From positions 1,798,001 through 1,862,000 of the forward strand of contig LR590463.1 of the NCBI GenBank assembly GCA_901472405.1: a DNA stretch of 64,000 nucleotides. The letters run 5' to 3'. The DNA comes from Serratia rubidaea. GTDB lineage: Bacteria; Pseudomonadota; Gammaproteobacteria; Enterobacterales; Enterobacteriaceae. Of the stretch, positions 30,590 through 39,963 are shown one piece after another. Position 1 is the stretch's first letter, and each line of letters opens with the position of its first letter. The position numbers were made by a program, and so were the translations under genes. A model generated the notes under the pieces. It saw only the letters and a list, made by a program, of their open reading frames with translations, searched no databases and was not told the origin of the DNA.

Positions 30590-31036
30590 ATGGCGCACCT
30601 TCACCACGCCCCCTCGTTATACGACATGCTCTACGGCAATTTTAGCGGCGGCCTCGATCTGCCCCTGGTCAGCGAAGAAAACCAGGTGATTTTATCGGTG
30701 CTGGATAATCTGCAGCGCATTCTCAACGCCCGGGCCGGTACGCTGGCCCATCTGCCGGACTACGGCCTGCCGGATATGAGCAAAATTCTGCAGGGCATGC
30801 CCGGCACGGCGCACCAGCTGATGACCACGCTCTCCGAGGTGTTGCTGAAGTATGAGCCGCGCCTGAAAGGCATCAGCGTGGTGATGCTGGAGCAGGCGAC
30901 GCCCGGCGAACTGCGCTACGCCATCGACGCCGAGCTGAAAGGCGTCGGGCTGGTGCGCTACGGCACCGAATTTATGCCGGAGGGCAAAGTCCTGCTGCGG
31001 CATATGAAGCAGCAACGATACCTGGATAATCAATAA
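30590..31036 (+). CDS. tssE: T6SS baseplate protein TssE (gp25-like)
   Basis: The 148-residue protein carries [10 protein letters not shown], then [28 protein letters not shown] and [10 protein letters not shown], the standard gp25/TssE pattern. TssE joins TssFG in the baseplate wedge. ATG 30590 follows GTAAGGATAAGCA. The frame is intact and there is no overlap with neighbours. Confidence 0.95.
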   Translation: MAHLHHAPSLYDMLYGNFSGGLDLPLVSEENQVILSVLDNLQRILNARAGTLAHLPDYGLPDMSKILQGMPGTAHQLMTTLSEVLLKYEPRLKGISVVMLEQATPGELRYAIDAELKGVGLVRYGTEFMPEGKVLLRHMKQQRYLDNQ

Positions 31037-31074
31037 CATTTTTATCATGTCGGTTCTTGATAAGGACATTTGGA

Positions 31075-31509
31075 ATGAAATGGCGAACGAGTATCAAATT
31101 AACGTTATTACTTTGCGTCAGTGTCAGCATGCCTTCCATGGCGCATCCTGGCAGAACTGATGCGAATGGCTGCCATACCAACCGTAAAACTGGCGAGTAT
31201 CACTGCCATGGGACAAAAAGTCGGCGAGTACAGCCTATTGAGCAGGCGCGGCCGGTAAAGAAAGCCGCATCTGTTCCGGCCGATAGCGCTTCGCAACCCC
31301 GAACGGGCAGAACCATGAATGGGGTGAAAAAAACCAGTGGCGGGGGAGCGACGGCAGAAAGAAAGGGCACTGATTCCACATTACGCTCTGCCGTATCACC
31401 GTCTGAGATGCGTGAGCGATGCATGAATAGCAACAACATCAATGCGTACTGGGAAGCGACGAGCGAACGTTGTTTAGACCGCGCTACCGGGCGAGTTATC
31501 ACTGACTGA
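31075..31509 (+). CDS. Small exported YHYH-domain protein
   Basis: ATG 31075 is chosen over a TTG upstream because it opens a signal peptide ([18 protein letters not shown], cut before HPGR). The mature N-terminus [22 protein letters not shown] is the YHYH motif, a Cys/His cluster that may bind metal. The rest is low-complexity with a final conserved-looking [17 protein letters not shown] and Cys pair. The family is not a known T6SS part; it sits between tssE and the VasL-type gene, apparently inserted there. Confidence 0.75.
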   Translation: MKWRTSIKLTLLLCVSVSMPSMAHPGRTDANGCHTNRKTGEYHCHGTKSRRVQPIEQARPVKKAASVPADSASQPRTGRTMNGVKKTSGGGATAERKGTDSTLRSAVSPSEMRERCMNSNNINAYWEATSERCLDRATGRVITD

Positions 31510-31577
31510 GATATTTCACCGTTCGGTCATTGCATATTTGTTACCCGTCTATTCTTTCATTGATATGAGTTATTGCC

Positions 31578-32918
31578 ATGAAGTCTCCATCTGAACGTAA
31601 ACTAAAAATCGGCGACGACCCGCGCGCGCTGCCGGACTATGCCGTGCTGCGCGATGAACTGCTGAAATTGTCGCACCCGGCGCGGCCGGACGTTGAGTGG
31701 CGCACGGTAGAGACGCTGTGCCTGCGGCTGTTCGAACATAACGGCGTCGATCTGCAGACGGCGGCCTGGTATACGCTGGCGCGGGGGCATCTTGCCGGGC
31801 TGGCGGGCATTCAGGAGGGGCTGGCGCTGGTCAATGCGCTGACGGCCTACCAGTGGTCGGTGATGTGGCCGGCCGGCGTTCATACGCGGATGGAGATTAT
31901 TATCGGCCTTAACCAGCGGCTGCAGAACGTGTTGCGCACGCTGGCGCTGGACGATCGCGATGAGCTGGAACGGCTGTATCAGCTGGAAAAAAGCTTGAAG
32001 CGGCTGGCGGAGACGCTGGCGCGCCACGAGCTGCAGCAGGTCAGCCGCACGGAAGGGATCCAGCAGCGGGTCCGTCAGGCGATTACCCGGCTGGAAAATA
32101 TGCCGCGCGACGAAGGGCAACAGCCGGCCGTCGCGCTGCCGCCGCAGGCGGTGGTCAGCCACGCCGATGAGCCGGCCGCCGCTGCCGACCGGCTGGTCTT
32201 GGTGGTGCCGCCGGAACCGACGGGAGAGAGGACGGCAACGACGCCGCGCGCCGTGCGGCCGTTTCTGGCCGGCGTCTGCAGCGCGCTGCTGGCCGGCGGG
32301 CTGCTGCTGTGGGGCTGGCACCGCCTGAACGCGCCGTCAGCGGCGCAGCAACGGCTGACGGCCTCGCTGACGCCGCTGCCGGGCGCGCTGACCAGGGAGC
32401 AGCTGGCCGCGCTGCGCCAGACGCCGCCGCAGGCCGACGCGTTGACGGAGCAAACCCGCCAGCAGCTGCAGTGGCTGATGACGCTGCCGCCGGACTGGTC
32501 GCTGCGCTATGGCCAGCAGCTGATGGATCAGGCGCAGGTGTTGTGGCCGGATAGCCCCGACGTGGCGGCCATGCAGCAGGCGTGGCGGCAGCATCTGGAG
32601 GCCAACGCGCTGCCGGCAACCTCGCTCCTTGGCTGGCGCGACGGTATGCAGCGGCTGCAGCAGCTGACCAACCGGCTGAACGGGCTGGATGAAAAGCACG
32701 GTAAATATATGACCGTCAGCGAGCTGAAGTCGTCGGTGTTCGCCATTACCCAGGCGTTTAACCGCCACCCGCCGGCGGAGGAGCGTCTGCGGCGCTATGG
32801 CGTCGGCACCTCGGAGGCGCGGCGCAAACAGGCGGAACTGGCGCTGGAGCAGCTGCAGGCGCGTTATTTCCTGCAGCATGCCGCCAGCGCGGAAAAGATG
32901 CCGGACGACGCGCGCTAG
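31578..32918 (+). CDS. TssA-like membrane protein with VasL domain
   Basis: The 446-residue protein shows an ImpA N-terminal-like part (residues about 15-120), one transmembrane helix at about 228-247 (FLAGVCSALLAGGLLLWGWH) and a C-terminal VasL-type domain (GWRDGMQRLQQLTNRLNGLD, SELKSSVFAITQAFN). Such proteins (TagA/VasL) help to stop or hold the sheath at the far side of the cell. ATG 31578 follows a poor ribosome site. It ends the T6SS block; the next gene is on the opposite strand. Confidence 0.88.
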   Translation: MKSPSERKLKIGDDPRALPDYAVLRDELLKLSHPARPDVEWRTVETLCLRLFEHNGVDLQTAAWYTLARGHLAGLAGIQEGLALVNALTAYQWSVMWPAGVHTRMEIIIGLNQRLQNVLRTLALDDRDELERLYQLEKSLKRLAETLARHELQQVSRTEGIQQRVRQAITRLENMPRDEGQQPAVALPPQAVVSHADEPAAAADRLVLVVPPEPTGERTATTPRAVRPFLAGVCSALLAGGLLLWGWHRLNAPSAAQQRLTASLTPLPGALTREQLAALRQTPPQADALTEQTRQQLQWLMTLPPDWSLRYGQQLMDQAQVLWPDSPDVAAMQQAWRQHLEANALPATSLLGWRDGMQRLQQLTNRLNGLDEKHGKYMTVSELKSSVFAITQAFNRHPPAEERLRRYGVGTSEARRKQAELALEQLQARYFLQHAASAEKMPDDAR

Positions 32919-32951
32919 CGTCTCGCAACGGCGCGGCTGCGCAGGCGGTAC

Positions 32952-34106
32952 TCAGCCGAGCGGGCCGCCCTGAATGGTGTCGCACAGCCCGTTGATAATG
33001 TGTTCGCCGCTCTCCTGCTGCAGCTCCTGATACCAGGCCTGCGTCAGCGCCATATCTTTGCCGTGGGTAATATCGCAGCGCTTGCGTGCCTTGAGCACCA
33101 GATCCCGCACCCGTTCACAGCGCCGGCTCTCGTACTGCTGCAGCGCCGCACCGATATCGTCGTGGCTGCGGAACGCGTCGCCCAGCACTACCGCGTCTTC
33201 CATGGCGGCGCAGCCGCCCTGGCCGATATCCGGCGTGGTGCTGTGGGCGGCATCCCCCAGCAGCGCGATTCTGCCGCGCGTCAGCCGCTCGAACGGCTCG
33301 ATATCGTGGATCTCAATGCGGTTGGTGGTGGCCGGATCCAGCGCGGCGATCAGCCGCTGCACCTGCGGCGCCCAGCCGCTGAAGTAGCGCTGCAGATCGG
33401 CGCGCAGCGTACTGCGGTCCTCCGCCAGCCCGGCCGGCAGCGGCACGTCAAAGAAGAAATAGAAGCGCCCGTCGGCCACCGGCATCAGCGATACCCGCTT
33501 CCCCTCACCGACAAAGGTCGTCCACTGGTCGGCCGGCGCAATGGCTTCATCAATCTCCACCAGGCCGTTCCAGTTGACATAGCCGGCGTAGCGTCGCTCC
33601 GGCGTATAGCCCAGCACCGCCGGGCGCAGCGCTGAACGGCTGCCGTCGGCGGCAATCAGCACGTCGCCGCGCGCCGTGGTGCCGTCGCTGAAGCTGACGG
33701 TCACGCCGTCGGCGTCTTCCTGCGCCTCGGTGACGCGTTTGCCGAACTGCACGCTGTCGCGACCCCAAAAATCCAGCATCTCCCGCTGCAGTTCGGCGCG
33801 CGACACCGGGCAGGGGCGGCCGGCTACGCGTTCAATCAGCGGCGCCAGGCTAAAGCGCGTCATAATCGCGCCGCTGCGGTATTCCTGATAGGCCATCGAG
33901 CGCATCGGGCCGCCGTAGGTCTCCATAATCTCTCCCATGCCCAGATGCTGCATGCATTTCACCCCGTTGGGCCAGATGGAAATGGCCGCCCCCACTGGTT
34001 TGATCTCCTCCACCGCTTCAAAAACCTCACACTCAATACCTGCCTGTTTCAGTGCGACCGCCGCGCTGAGTCCGCCGATGCCGGCGCCGATGACCAATGC
34101 TTTCAT
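32952..34106 (-). CDS. hpxO: FAD-dependent urate hydroxylase
   Basis: HpxO oxidises urate to 5-hydroxyisourate with FAD, NADH and oxygen, the first step of this pathway. GAGIGG (residues 7-12) is the Rossmann FAD loop, and GDAAHSTTPDIGQGG near residue 285 closes the FAD site. The Arg in EGKRVSLMPV corresponds to the substrate Arg204 known in Klebsiella HpxO. The start at 34106 follows AGGAGAG; the open frame upstream lacks a ribosome site. 384 residues, intact, divergent from hpxPQT. A sigma-54-like motif lies at 34142-34156. Confidence 0.95.
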   Translation of the reverse strand: MKALVIGAGIGGLSAAVALKQAGIECEVFEAVEEIKPVGAAISIWPNGVKCMQHLGMGEIMETYGGPMRSMAYQEYRSGAIMTRFSLAPLIERVAGRPCPVSRAELQREMLDFWGRDSVQFGKRVTEAQEDADGVTVSFSDGTTARGDVLIAADGSRSALRPAVLGYTPERRYAGYVNWNGLVEIDEAIAPADQWTTFVGEGKRVSLMPVADGRFYFFFDVPLPAGLAEDRSTLRADLQRYFSGWAPQVQRLIAALDPATTNRIEIHDIEPFERLTRGRIALLGDAAHSTTPDIGQGGCAAMEDAVVLGDAFRSHDDIGAALQQYESRRCERVRDLVLKARKRCDITHGKDMALTQAWYQELQQESGEHIINGLCDTIQGGPLG

Positions 34107-34453
34107 TATGCTCTCCTGTAGGGATCTGGTCATAGGCCCGAGCAATTTGCGTACCACATCGGCATTTGCCGCCACGGCGGCGTGTTGGCGCCGCAGGCGC
34201 GGCGGTGTTGCACCATAAAGCAGCATTCCGGCGACCGCTTTGCCTTTTTATGAATCATTAGTTTCTTGATGTTGGTTTGTGAACCCAACGTTTCAGTGGC
34301 GGCGAAAAAGCGAGTTATCGGTCGGGGTTGATGCTAATAAATTGATAATAAATGGAAAGTTGGTGTTGTTGCGCCTGATGCGCCGCGCCGGCGACGATCT
34401 GGCCTGTTTTGTGCACGCCTCAGGGAAAAGCGCATTTACTGAGGAATAATGGC
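34107..34453. other. Divergent hpxO-hpxP regulatory region
   Basis: About 350 bp with no gene. Besides the minus-strand sigma-54-like site, the plus strand has TGGCCT at 34400-34405 and GTGC at 34411-34414, a poorer sigma-54-like match 40 bp before hpxP. AT-rich centre around 34310-34360. Confidence 0.4.
34142..34156 (-). promoter_or_regulatory. Sigma-54-like promoter for hpxO
   Basis: On the minus strand TGGTAC (34156-34151), five bases, then TTGC (34145-34142): one mismatch from TGGCAC-N5-TTGC, with the GG and GC 12 bp apart. It lies 36 bp upstream of the hpxO start. Confidence 0.55.
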
Positions 34454-35836
34454 ATGTCAGACGAGAAAAACAGCACGCTGCTTTATGGTCTTGAACAACG
34501 CATTCCGCCGCTGCCGGCATTTTTTAGCGCGTTGCAGCACGTGCTGGCCGGGCTGGTGAGCATTATTACGCCGCCGCTGCTGATCGGCGCCACGCTGGGG
34601 CTGGGGCCGTGGATGCCTTACCTGATCAGCATGTCGCTGCTGGCCTCCGGCATCGGCACCTTTTTACAGTCTAACCGGCTGTGGGGCATCGGCGCCGGTA
34701 TGATCTGCATGCAGGGCACCAGCTTCGCCTTTCTTGGCGTGTCGGTGGCCGGCGGGCTGTGGGTGAAGCAGCAGGGCGGCGGGCCGGAGGACATTATGGC
34801 CATGCTGTTCGGCGTCAACTTTGTCGCCGCGCTGGTGCCGGTGGTCGTCAGCCGCTTTATTGAGCCGCTGAAGAAAATCTTTACCCCGGTGATCACCGGC
34901 AGCGTGATCGCGCTGATCGGCATCAGCCTGATTAAGGTGAGCGTGATTAACTGGTGCGGCGGCGAAGGGGCGAAAGATTTCGGCAGCATCAGCAATATCG
35001 GCCTGGGCGGGCTGACGCTGGGGTGATTGTGCTGCTGAGCTGCGCCGGCAACCGTTGGCTGCGGCTGGCGTCGATCGTGGTGGGCATCGCCGCGGGCTGC
35101 CTGGCGGCGGCGCTGACCGGCAACTTCCACCCGGTGTCGCTGGGGGATACCTGGTTCCGGCTGCCGGCGCTGTTCCCGTTCGGCTTTCAGTTTAACAGCG
35201 CAATCTTTTTGCCGATTGCCCTGGTGTCGCTGGTGTGTATTCTGGAGGCGGTGGGCGATCTGACGGCCAACAGTCTGATCTCGCAGCAGCCGATCGATAA
35301 CGCCGCTTTCCGCGCCCGGCTGAAAGGCGGCATTCTGGCCGACGGCGTGAGCTGTATGATCGCCGCCATGCTGTGCGCCTTTCCGAACACCACTTTTGCG
35401 CAGAACAACGGCGTGATTCAGATGACCGGCGTCGCCAGCCGCTATGTCGGGCGCTATATGGGGCGTCATTCTGATCCTGCTGGGGCTGTTCCCGCCGTTT
35501 GGCGAACTGCTGCGGCAGATCCCGACGCCGGTGCTGGGCGGGGCGACGATGGTGATGTTCGGCTGCGTGGTTGCCGCCGGCATCCGTATCATTACCCAGA
35601 CCCCGCTGACGCGGCGCACCATGCTGATCGTCGGGCTGGCGTTCGGCATCGGCCTCGGCATTGAGGCGGTGCCGGCGTTTCTGACCCATTTCCCACCGCT
35701 GGTCGGCAATCTGTTCGGCTCGGCGGCCACCAGCGGCGGTCTGGTGGCGATTATCCTTAACCTGATTATGCCGGAAGAGAAACATGACGCAGTCGTTAGC
35801 AACAGGAGTCACGATGAACGCGCTCGAACGCTTTAA
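34454..35836 (+). CDS. hpxP: Urate/xanthine permease (NCS2 family), two frameshifts
   Basis: ATG 34454 opens MSDEKNSTLLYGLEQRIPPL. About 12-14 membrane helices and the NCS2 pieces QGTSFAF, FLPIALVSLVCILEAVGDLT and NTTFAQNNGVIQMTGVASRY place it with uracil-xanthine permeases (XanQ, UacT). The frame slips at 35023-35026 (GGGG should be GGGGG: LTLGVIVLLS) and near 35461 (then VILILLGLFPPFGE). About 460 residues after correction. First gene of hpxPQT; its end overlaps hpxQ by 23 bp. It presumably imports urate or its precursors. Confidence 0.9.
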
Positions 35837-36314
35837 CCGTTTACCGCTTGATGAGGCCATCGCGCTGCTCAGCCCCTGCGTGGCGATCCCGAGCTGGGCG
35901 CCGGCGCTGGCGCAGACGCGGCCCTATGCCGATCGCGCCGCGCTGCTGGCGCGGGCGCAGGCGCTGATGCAGCGCTGGGGCGAGGCCGAACTGCAGCAGG
36001 CGATGAGCGCCCACCCGCGCATCGGTGAACGGCCGGCGGGCAACCAGACGCATGCCGCGCTGTCGCGGCAGGAGCAGTCGTCGGTGGACCGCGATGACGC
36101 GCAGCTTGCCGAGGCGCTGCGCACTGCCAACGCGCAGTATGAGGCGCGCTTTGGTCGGGTATTTCTGATCCGTGCCAAAGGGCGCAGCGGCGCGGAGATT
36201 TTGCAGGCGCTGCGCCAGCGCCTGCACAATGATGAGGCGCAGGAGCGGCAGGCTTCGCTGGCGCAGCTGCGTGAAATTACCTTACTCAGACTGGAAGGAG
36301 CGATCGGCGCATGA
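35814..36314 (+). CDS. hpxQ: OHCU decarboxylase
   Basis: HpxQ turns 2-oxo-4-hydroxy-4-carboxy-5-ureidoimidazoline into S-allantoin. MSAHPRIGE holds the catalytic His of the family, and YEARFGRVFLIRAKGRS is the other signature. ATG 35814 follows AACAGGAGTCACG; an earlier frame start lacks support. 166 residues, intact. Its TGA overlaps the hpxT start (ATGA), so translation is coupled. Confidence 0.95.
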   Translation: MNALERFNRLPLDEAIALLSPCVAIPSWAPALAQTRPYADRAALLARAQALMQRWGEAELQQAMSAHPRIGERPAGNQTHAALSRQEQSSVDRDDAQLAEALRTANAQYEARFGRVFLIRAKGRSGAEILQALRQRLHNDEAQERQASLAQLREITLLRLEGAIGA

Positions 36315-36670
36315 GCAATCTGAGCAGCCATATTCTGGATATTTCTACCGGCCGTCCGGCCGCCGGCGTCGCCGTGCATCTGGCGCGCTATCAACAGGGC
36401 GACTATCAACCGCTGGCGAGCTGCCATACCGACGCCAACGGCCGCATCGGCGCGTTTACCCCGGCGGCGCTGCCGGCGGGGCGCTATCGTCTGACGGCGG
36501 AGATCGGCGCCTGGTTTAACGCCGCCGGGCGCGAAACGCCCTATGTGCACGCGCAGATTGAGCTGCAGCTCAGCGAGGAACAGCACTACCACCTGCCGTT
36601 TTTAATCGCCCCCGGCGGTTGGTCGACCTTACCGCGGCAGCTGAGCGTCAGCAATAAAATGGACAGATAA
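36311..36670 (+). CDS. hpxT: 5-Hydroxyisourate hydrolase, frameshift at the C-terminus
   Basis: HpxT hydrolyses 5-hydroxyisourate to OHCU. SSHILDISTGRPAAGV and HTDANGRI are the conserved blocks of this transthyretin-like enzyme. As written the product ends in a non-family tail. Removing one T at 36629-36630 yields GGWSTYRGS and a stop at 36642-36644, restoring the invariant C-terminal YRGS that forms the active site. This is good evidence that the T is an error. The corrected length is about 110 residues. A hairpin terminator follows at 36676. Confidence 0.95.
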   Translation: MSNLSSHILDISTGRPAAGVAVHLARYQQGDYQPLASCHTDANGRIGAFTPAALPAGRYRLTAEIGAWFNAAGRETPYVHAQIELQLSEEQHYHLPFLIAPGGWSTLPRQLSVSNKMDR

Positions 36671-36675
36671 AAAAA

Positions 36676-36691
36676 GGCCGCGCAAGCGGCC
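36676..36691. terminator. Hairpin terminator between hpxT and hpxC, site 1
   Basis: GGCCGC-GCAA-GCGGCC; read on the minus strand it is followed by TTTTTTATC, so it would stop hpxC transcription. Read on the plus strand it is preceded by an A run. Confidence 0.75.
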
Positions 36692-36825
36692 TTGAAGTTG
36701 ATGACAAAGTGGCCTGAGAGTCCGAGATACTCGGGCCTAGCGTAACGAGGGGCACTTCGGCGGCTTACGCCGCTACGACCCCATCGCCACGCTCTCCCTA
36801 ATAACAGGCTTTGTCAGCAGTCTGA

Positions 36826-36845
36826 GGCCGCGTAAGCGGCCTTTT
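36826..36845 (+). terminator. Hairpin terminator between hpxT and hpxC, site 2
   Basis: GGCCGC-GTAA-GCGGCC followed by TTTT on the plus strand. It nearly repeats the hairpin at 36676; the 130 bp between hold another small hairpin (GCGGC-TTAC-GCCGC). Confidence 0.75.
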
Positions 36846-36863
36846 GACGTTCTGGCGTACTCC

Positions 36864-38333
36864 TTACTCCTTCGGCAGCAGCGCCTTGGCGCTGAAGCGC
36901 GGCGCGGCGGCCTGCTGCTCATCGCGCGCCAGCCAGCGGTAGGCCAGCGCCCCCAGCGCCACGCCGATAAACCAGCTGAAGTTGGCCACCGCATGCAGCG
37001 CTGGAATAAAGCTGATCGTAACGCCGACGGCGACGGAGGGCAGCAGGGCGGCGATGGCCTTCGGGTTAAAGCCGTGGCGATACCAGTATTTACCCGCCGG
37101 CGTGTCATTGAACAGATCGTCCACCGACAGCTGCTGGCGTTTAATCAGATAGAAATCCGCCAGCAGAATGCCGAACAGCGGGCCGACAAATGCGCCCAGC
37201 ACGTCCAGCGTGTAGTGGATCAGCTCCGGCGAGTTAAACAGGTTCCACGGGGTCAGCAGCACCGAGCCGACTGCGGCAATCATGCCGCCGGTGCGGAAGC
37301 TGATTTTCTGCGGCGCGCAGTTGGAGAAGTCGAACGCCGGCGAGACGAAGTTGGCCACGATATTGATGCCGATGGTGGCGGTAATCATGGTCAGCAGGCC
37401 GATCGCCACCGCCAGGTCGTTGCCGACGCGGCTGACCGTTTCAATCGGGTCGGTGATCATATGGCCGAACAGCGACTGGGTACCGGAGACGATCACCACC
37501 GTCACCAGCGAAAACAGCACAAAGTTGAACGGCAGCCCCCAGCGGTTGCCGCGGCGCACTTCGTTCATATTCTTCGCGTAGCGCGAGAAGTCGCCGAAGT
37601 TGAGCAGCGGGCCGGAGAAGTAGGAGACCACCAGCGCGGTGGCGGTGATCATCTGCCACGCCTGTTCACCGGTACTCAGGGATTTGCTGGCCAGGGTAAA
37701 GGAGATGCCGTCCGGGCCGGTCTGGTACACAATCCAGCCCGCCAGCGCCAGCATCACCACGTACACCGCCGGGCCGGCAATATCAATAAAGCGCTTGATG
37801 GCGTTCATGCCGTGCCAGAACACCATCGCCTGCAGCAGCCACATCAGCGCAAAGCAGATCCAGCCGAGGTAAGAGAGGCCGAGCAGCGAGCCGGCGGTCA
37901 GCGCCGCCAGCGACGGCCAGAACTTCAGCGCCACCAGCATCAGCGCGTTGGCCGCCAGATAGGTCTGAATGCCGTACCAGGCAAAGGCGATCAGCCCGCG
38001 GATCACCGCCGGGATATTGGCGCCGAACACGCCGAACGCCTGGCGGCAGATTACCGCGTAGGGTACGCCCGCCATCTGGCTGGGCTTCGCCACCAGGTTG
38101 GCGCACAGCTGGACGATGCCGATGCCCGCCAGCAGACACAGCAGCACCTGCCAGCTGGCCAGCCCGAGGGTAAAGAAGCTGGCGGCGATCACGTAGCCGC
38201 CCATGCTGTGCACGTCCGACATCCAGAATGAAAAGATATTGTACCAGCTCCAGTTCTGATCGCGGGTTTGGCGCCAGATCCTCATTGCACAGCCGCGGCT
38301 GTACGCCTGACGCGTAGTTTGTCTGTTTGGCAT
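36864..38333 (-). CDS. hpxC: NCS1 permease, likely allantoin transporter
   Basis: The 489-residue protein has 12 predicted helices and NCS1 features: WSWYNIFSFWMSDVHSMGGY near the start, FGVFGANIPAVIRGLIAFAW, and NFVSPAFDFSNCAPQ in the second half. Related proteins move allantoin or hydantoins (PucI/AllP, HyuP). In Klebsiella the hpxC permease is divergent from hpxSAB, exactly as here, which supports the allantoin assignment. Start ATG at 38333, upstream reading discarded because it crosses the operator region. The frame is intact, unusual in this window. Confidence 0.85.
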   Translation of the reverse strand: MPNRQTTRQAYSRGCAMRIWRQTRDQNWSWYNIFSFWMSDVHSMGGYVIAASFFTLGLASWQVLLCLLAGIGIVQLCANLVAKPSQMAGVPYAVICRQAFGVFGANIPAVIRGLIAFAWYGIQTYLAANALMLVALKFWPSLAALTAGSLLGLSYLGWICFALMWLLQAMVFWHGMNAIKRFIDIAGPAVYVVMLALAGWIVYQTGPDGISFTLASKSLSTGEQAWQMITATALVVSYFSGPLLNFGDFSRYAKNMNEVRRGNRWGLPFNFVLFSLVTVVIVSGTQSLFGHMITDPIETVSRVGNDLAVAIGLLTMITATIGINIVANFVSPAFDFSNCAPQKISFRTGGMIAAVGSVLLTPWNLFNSPELIHYTLDVLGAFVGPLFGILLADFYLIKRQQLSVDDLFNDTPAGKYWYRHGFNPKAIAALLPSVAVGVTISFIPALHAVANFSWFIGVALGALAYRWLARDEQQAAAPRFSAKALLPKE

Positions 38334-38409
38334 GAAACCTGCTCCTCTGATGAAAACCCTGTCGCGGGGATAGACAGGCTGAAGCAGGATCCAGGCCAGA
38401 ATGTGCAAA

Positions 38410-38440
38410 TTTGTATACAAAAAATTATTTTTATGTATAC
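38410..38440. promoter_or_regulatory. Paired GntR-type operators between hpxC and hpxS
   Basis: TTTGTATACAAA (38410-38421) is a perfect 12-bp palindrome, and TGTATAC recurs at 38434-38440, about two helical turns away. The form fits FCD-type GntR regulators, and the divergent gene hpxS is one. Likely autoregulation and control of hpxC. Confidence 0.7.
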
Positions 38441-38476
38441 GATTTGATGCGCAAGAGTTAATTGGGAGTGAGGGTG

Positions 38477-39194
38477 ATGAAAAGCGAAAACCGCCTGGAA
38501 ACGGCGTCCGGCCGGCCTGACAAGGATGAATCCATCTATCAGGCGCTGCTGAGCGCCATCGTCGAACATCAGCTGCCGCCGGGCAGCAAACTGCCGGAAG
38601 AGCGCTGTCCGAGGTGTTCGCGTCAGCCGCACCGGGTATCCGCAGGGCGCTGCAGCGGCTCGCCGTGGTGCAGATGGTGCAGCTGACGCCCAAGCGCGGT
38701 GCATACGTCGCCAGCCCGACGGCGGAGGAGGCGCAGGATATTTTCCGCACCCGCACCCTGCTGGGAGGTGGCGAACCTGCCGGAGGTGCTGGCGCGCTGC
38801 CAGCCGCCGCATCTGGCGGCGCTGGAGACGATTATCCGCGACGAGCAGCAGGCGCACGAGGCGCATGACGGCCCGGCGGCGATCCGGCTTTCCGCCGCGT
38901 TCCATATTCAGCTGCAGGCCATCTCCGGCAATAGCGTGCTGACCGAGATGGTGACCCGGCTGTGCCAGCGCTCCTCGCTGGCGATCGCCGTCTGGGGCGC
39001 GCCGTGGCGGCAGGGCTGCCGCTGCCACGATCATGAGCGGCTGATCGCACTGCTGCGGCAGCGGGATCTGCCGGCGCTGAGCGCCGCCATCGAACAACAT
39101 TTTTCCCATATTGTCGCCAGCCTGCGCCTTCGAGCGTGAGGAGCTTGGCCACCCCGATTTTGCCCGGCTGTTTGCCGCCGATAAGGAGCAATAA
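38477..39194 (+). CDS. hpxS: GntR/FCD regulator of allantoin genes, about five frameshifts
   Basis: ATG 38477 starts MKSENRLETASGRPDKDESI. The winged helix can be followed as LPEEALSEVFGVSRTGIRRA and the FCD domain as FHIQLQAISGNSVLTEMV to DFARLFAADKEQ, but only by correcting single-base runs near 38600, 38615, 38632, 38767 and 39133, all in G or C runs. Length about 237 residues. In Klebsiella HpxS controls hpxSAB and hpxC with allantoin as effector. Its stop overlaps the hpxA start (TAATG). Confidence 0.85.
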
Positions 39195-39937
39195 TGTCCG
39201 CCGTTCGTATACAAGTGATCAATCCCAATACCGATCCCGGCATGACCGAAACCATTGGCGCGGCCGCCCGCGCCGCGGCGGCGCCGGGCAGCGAGATTCT
39301 GGCGGTATGCCCGGCGGAGGGCGTGCCGTCGATTGAGGGCCATTTTGATGAGGCGGTCGCCGCCATCGGGGTGCTGGAGCAGGTGCGGGCCGGCCGCGAG
39401 CAGGGCGTTGATGGGCACGTGATCGCCTGTTTCGGCGACCCCGGCCTGCTGGCGGCGCGCGAACTGGCGCAGGCGCCGGTGATCGGCATTGCCGAGGCCG
39501 CGATGCATATGGCGACGCTGGTGGCTACGCGCTTTTCCATCGTCACCACGCTGCCGCGCACGCTGATTATCGCCCGCCATCTGCTGCGCCAGTACGGCTT
39601 TAGCGAGCACTGCGCCGCGCTGCACGCCATCGACCTGCCGGTACTGGCGCTGGAGGACGGCAGCGGGCGGGCGCAGCAAATGGTGCGTGAACGCTGCATC
39701 CAGGCGATGCGGCAGGACGGCAGCGGCGCGATTGTGCTGGGCTGCGGCGGCATGGCCAGCCTGGCGCGGGAGCTGACGCAGGAGCTGCGCATACCGGTGA
39801 TCGACGGCGTCGGCGCGGCGGTGAAAATGGTCGAATCGCTGGCGGCGCTGGGGCTGTCGACCAGCAAGCACGGCGATCTGGCCTGGCCGGAGCGCAAGGC
39901 GCTCAGCGGAAAATTTCAGTCCTTATATCCATGTTAA
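39194..39937 (+). CDS. hpxA: Allantoin racemase
   Basis: HpxA interconverts R- and S-allantoin so that both forms enter catabolism. INPNTDPGMTETI is the Asp/Glu racemase opening; two catalytic cysteines are present in IACFGDPG and VLGCGGM. 247 residues, intact. Second gene of hpxSAB, overlapping hpxS by one base. Confidence 0.94.
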   Translation: MSAVRIQVINPNTDPGMTETIGAAARAAAAPGSEILAVCPAEGVPSIEGHFDEAVAAIGVLEQVRAGREQGVDGHVIACFGDPGLLAARELAQAPVIGIAEAAMHMATLVATRFSIVTTLPRTLIIARHLLRQYGFSEHCAALHAIDLPVLALEDGSGRAQQMVRERCIQAMRQDGSGAIVLGCGGMASLARELTQELRIPVIDGVGAAVKMVESLAALGLSTSKHGDLAWPERKALSGKFQSLYPC

Positions 39938-39963
39938 TTACTCAGGAGGCACCAGGTCAGCGT

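Noticed and set aside
36993..38231. Very long plus-strand open frame opposite hpxC
   Set aside because: Arg/His/Gln-rich shadow of the NCS1 permease on the other strand; the permease has clear family features.
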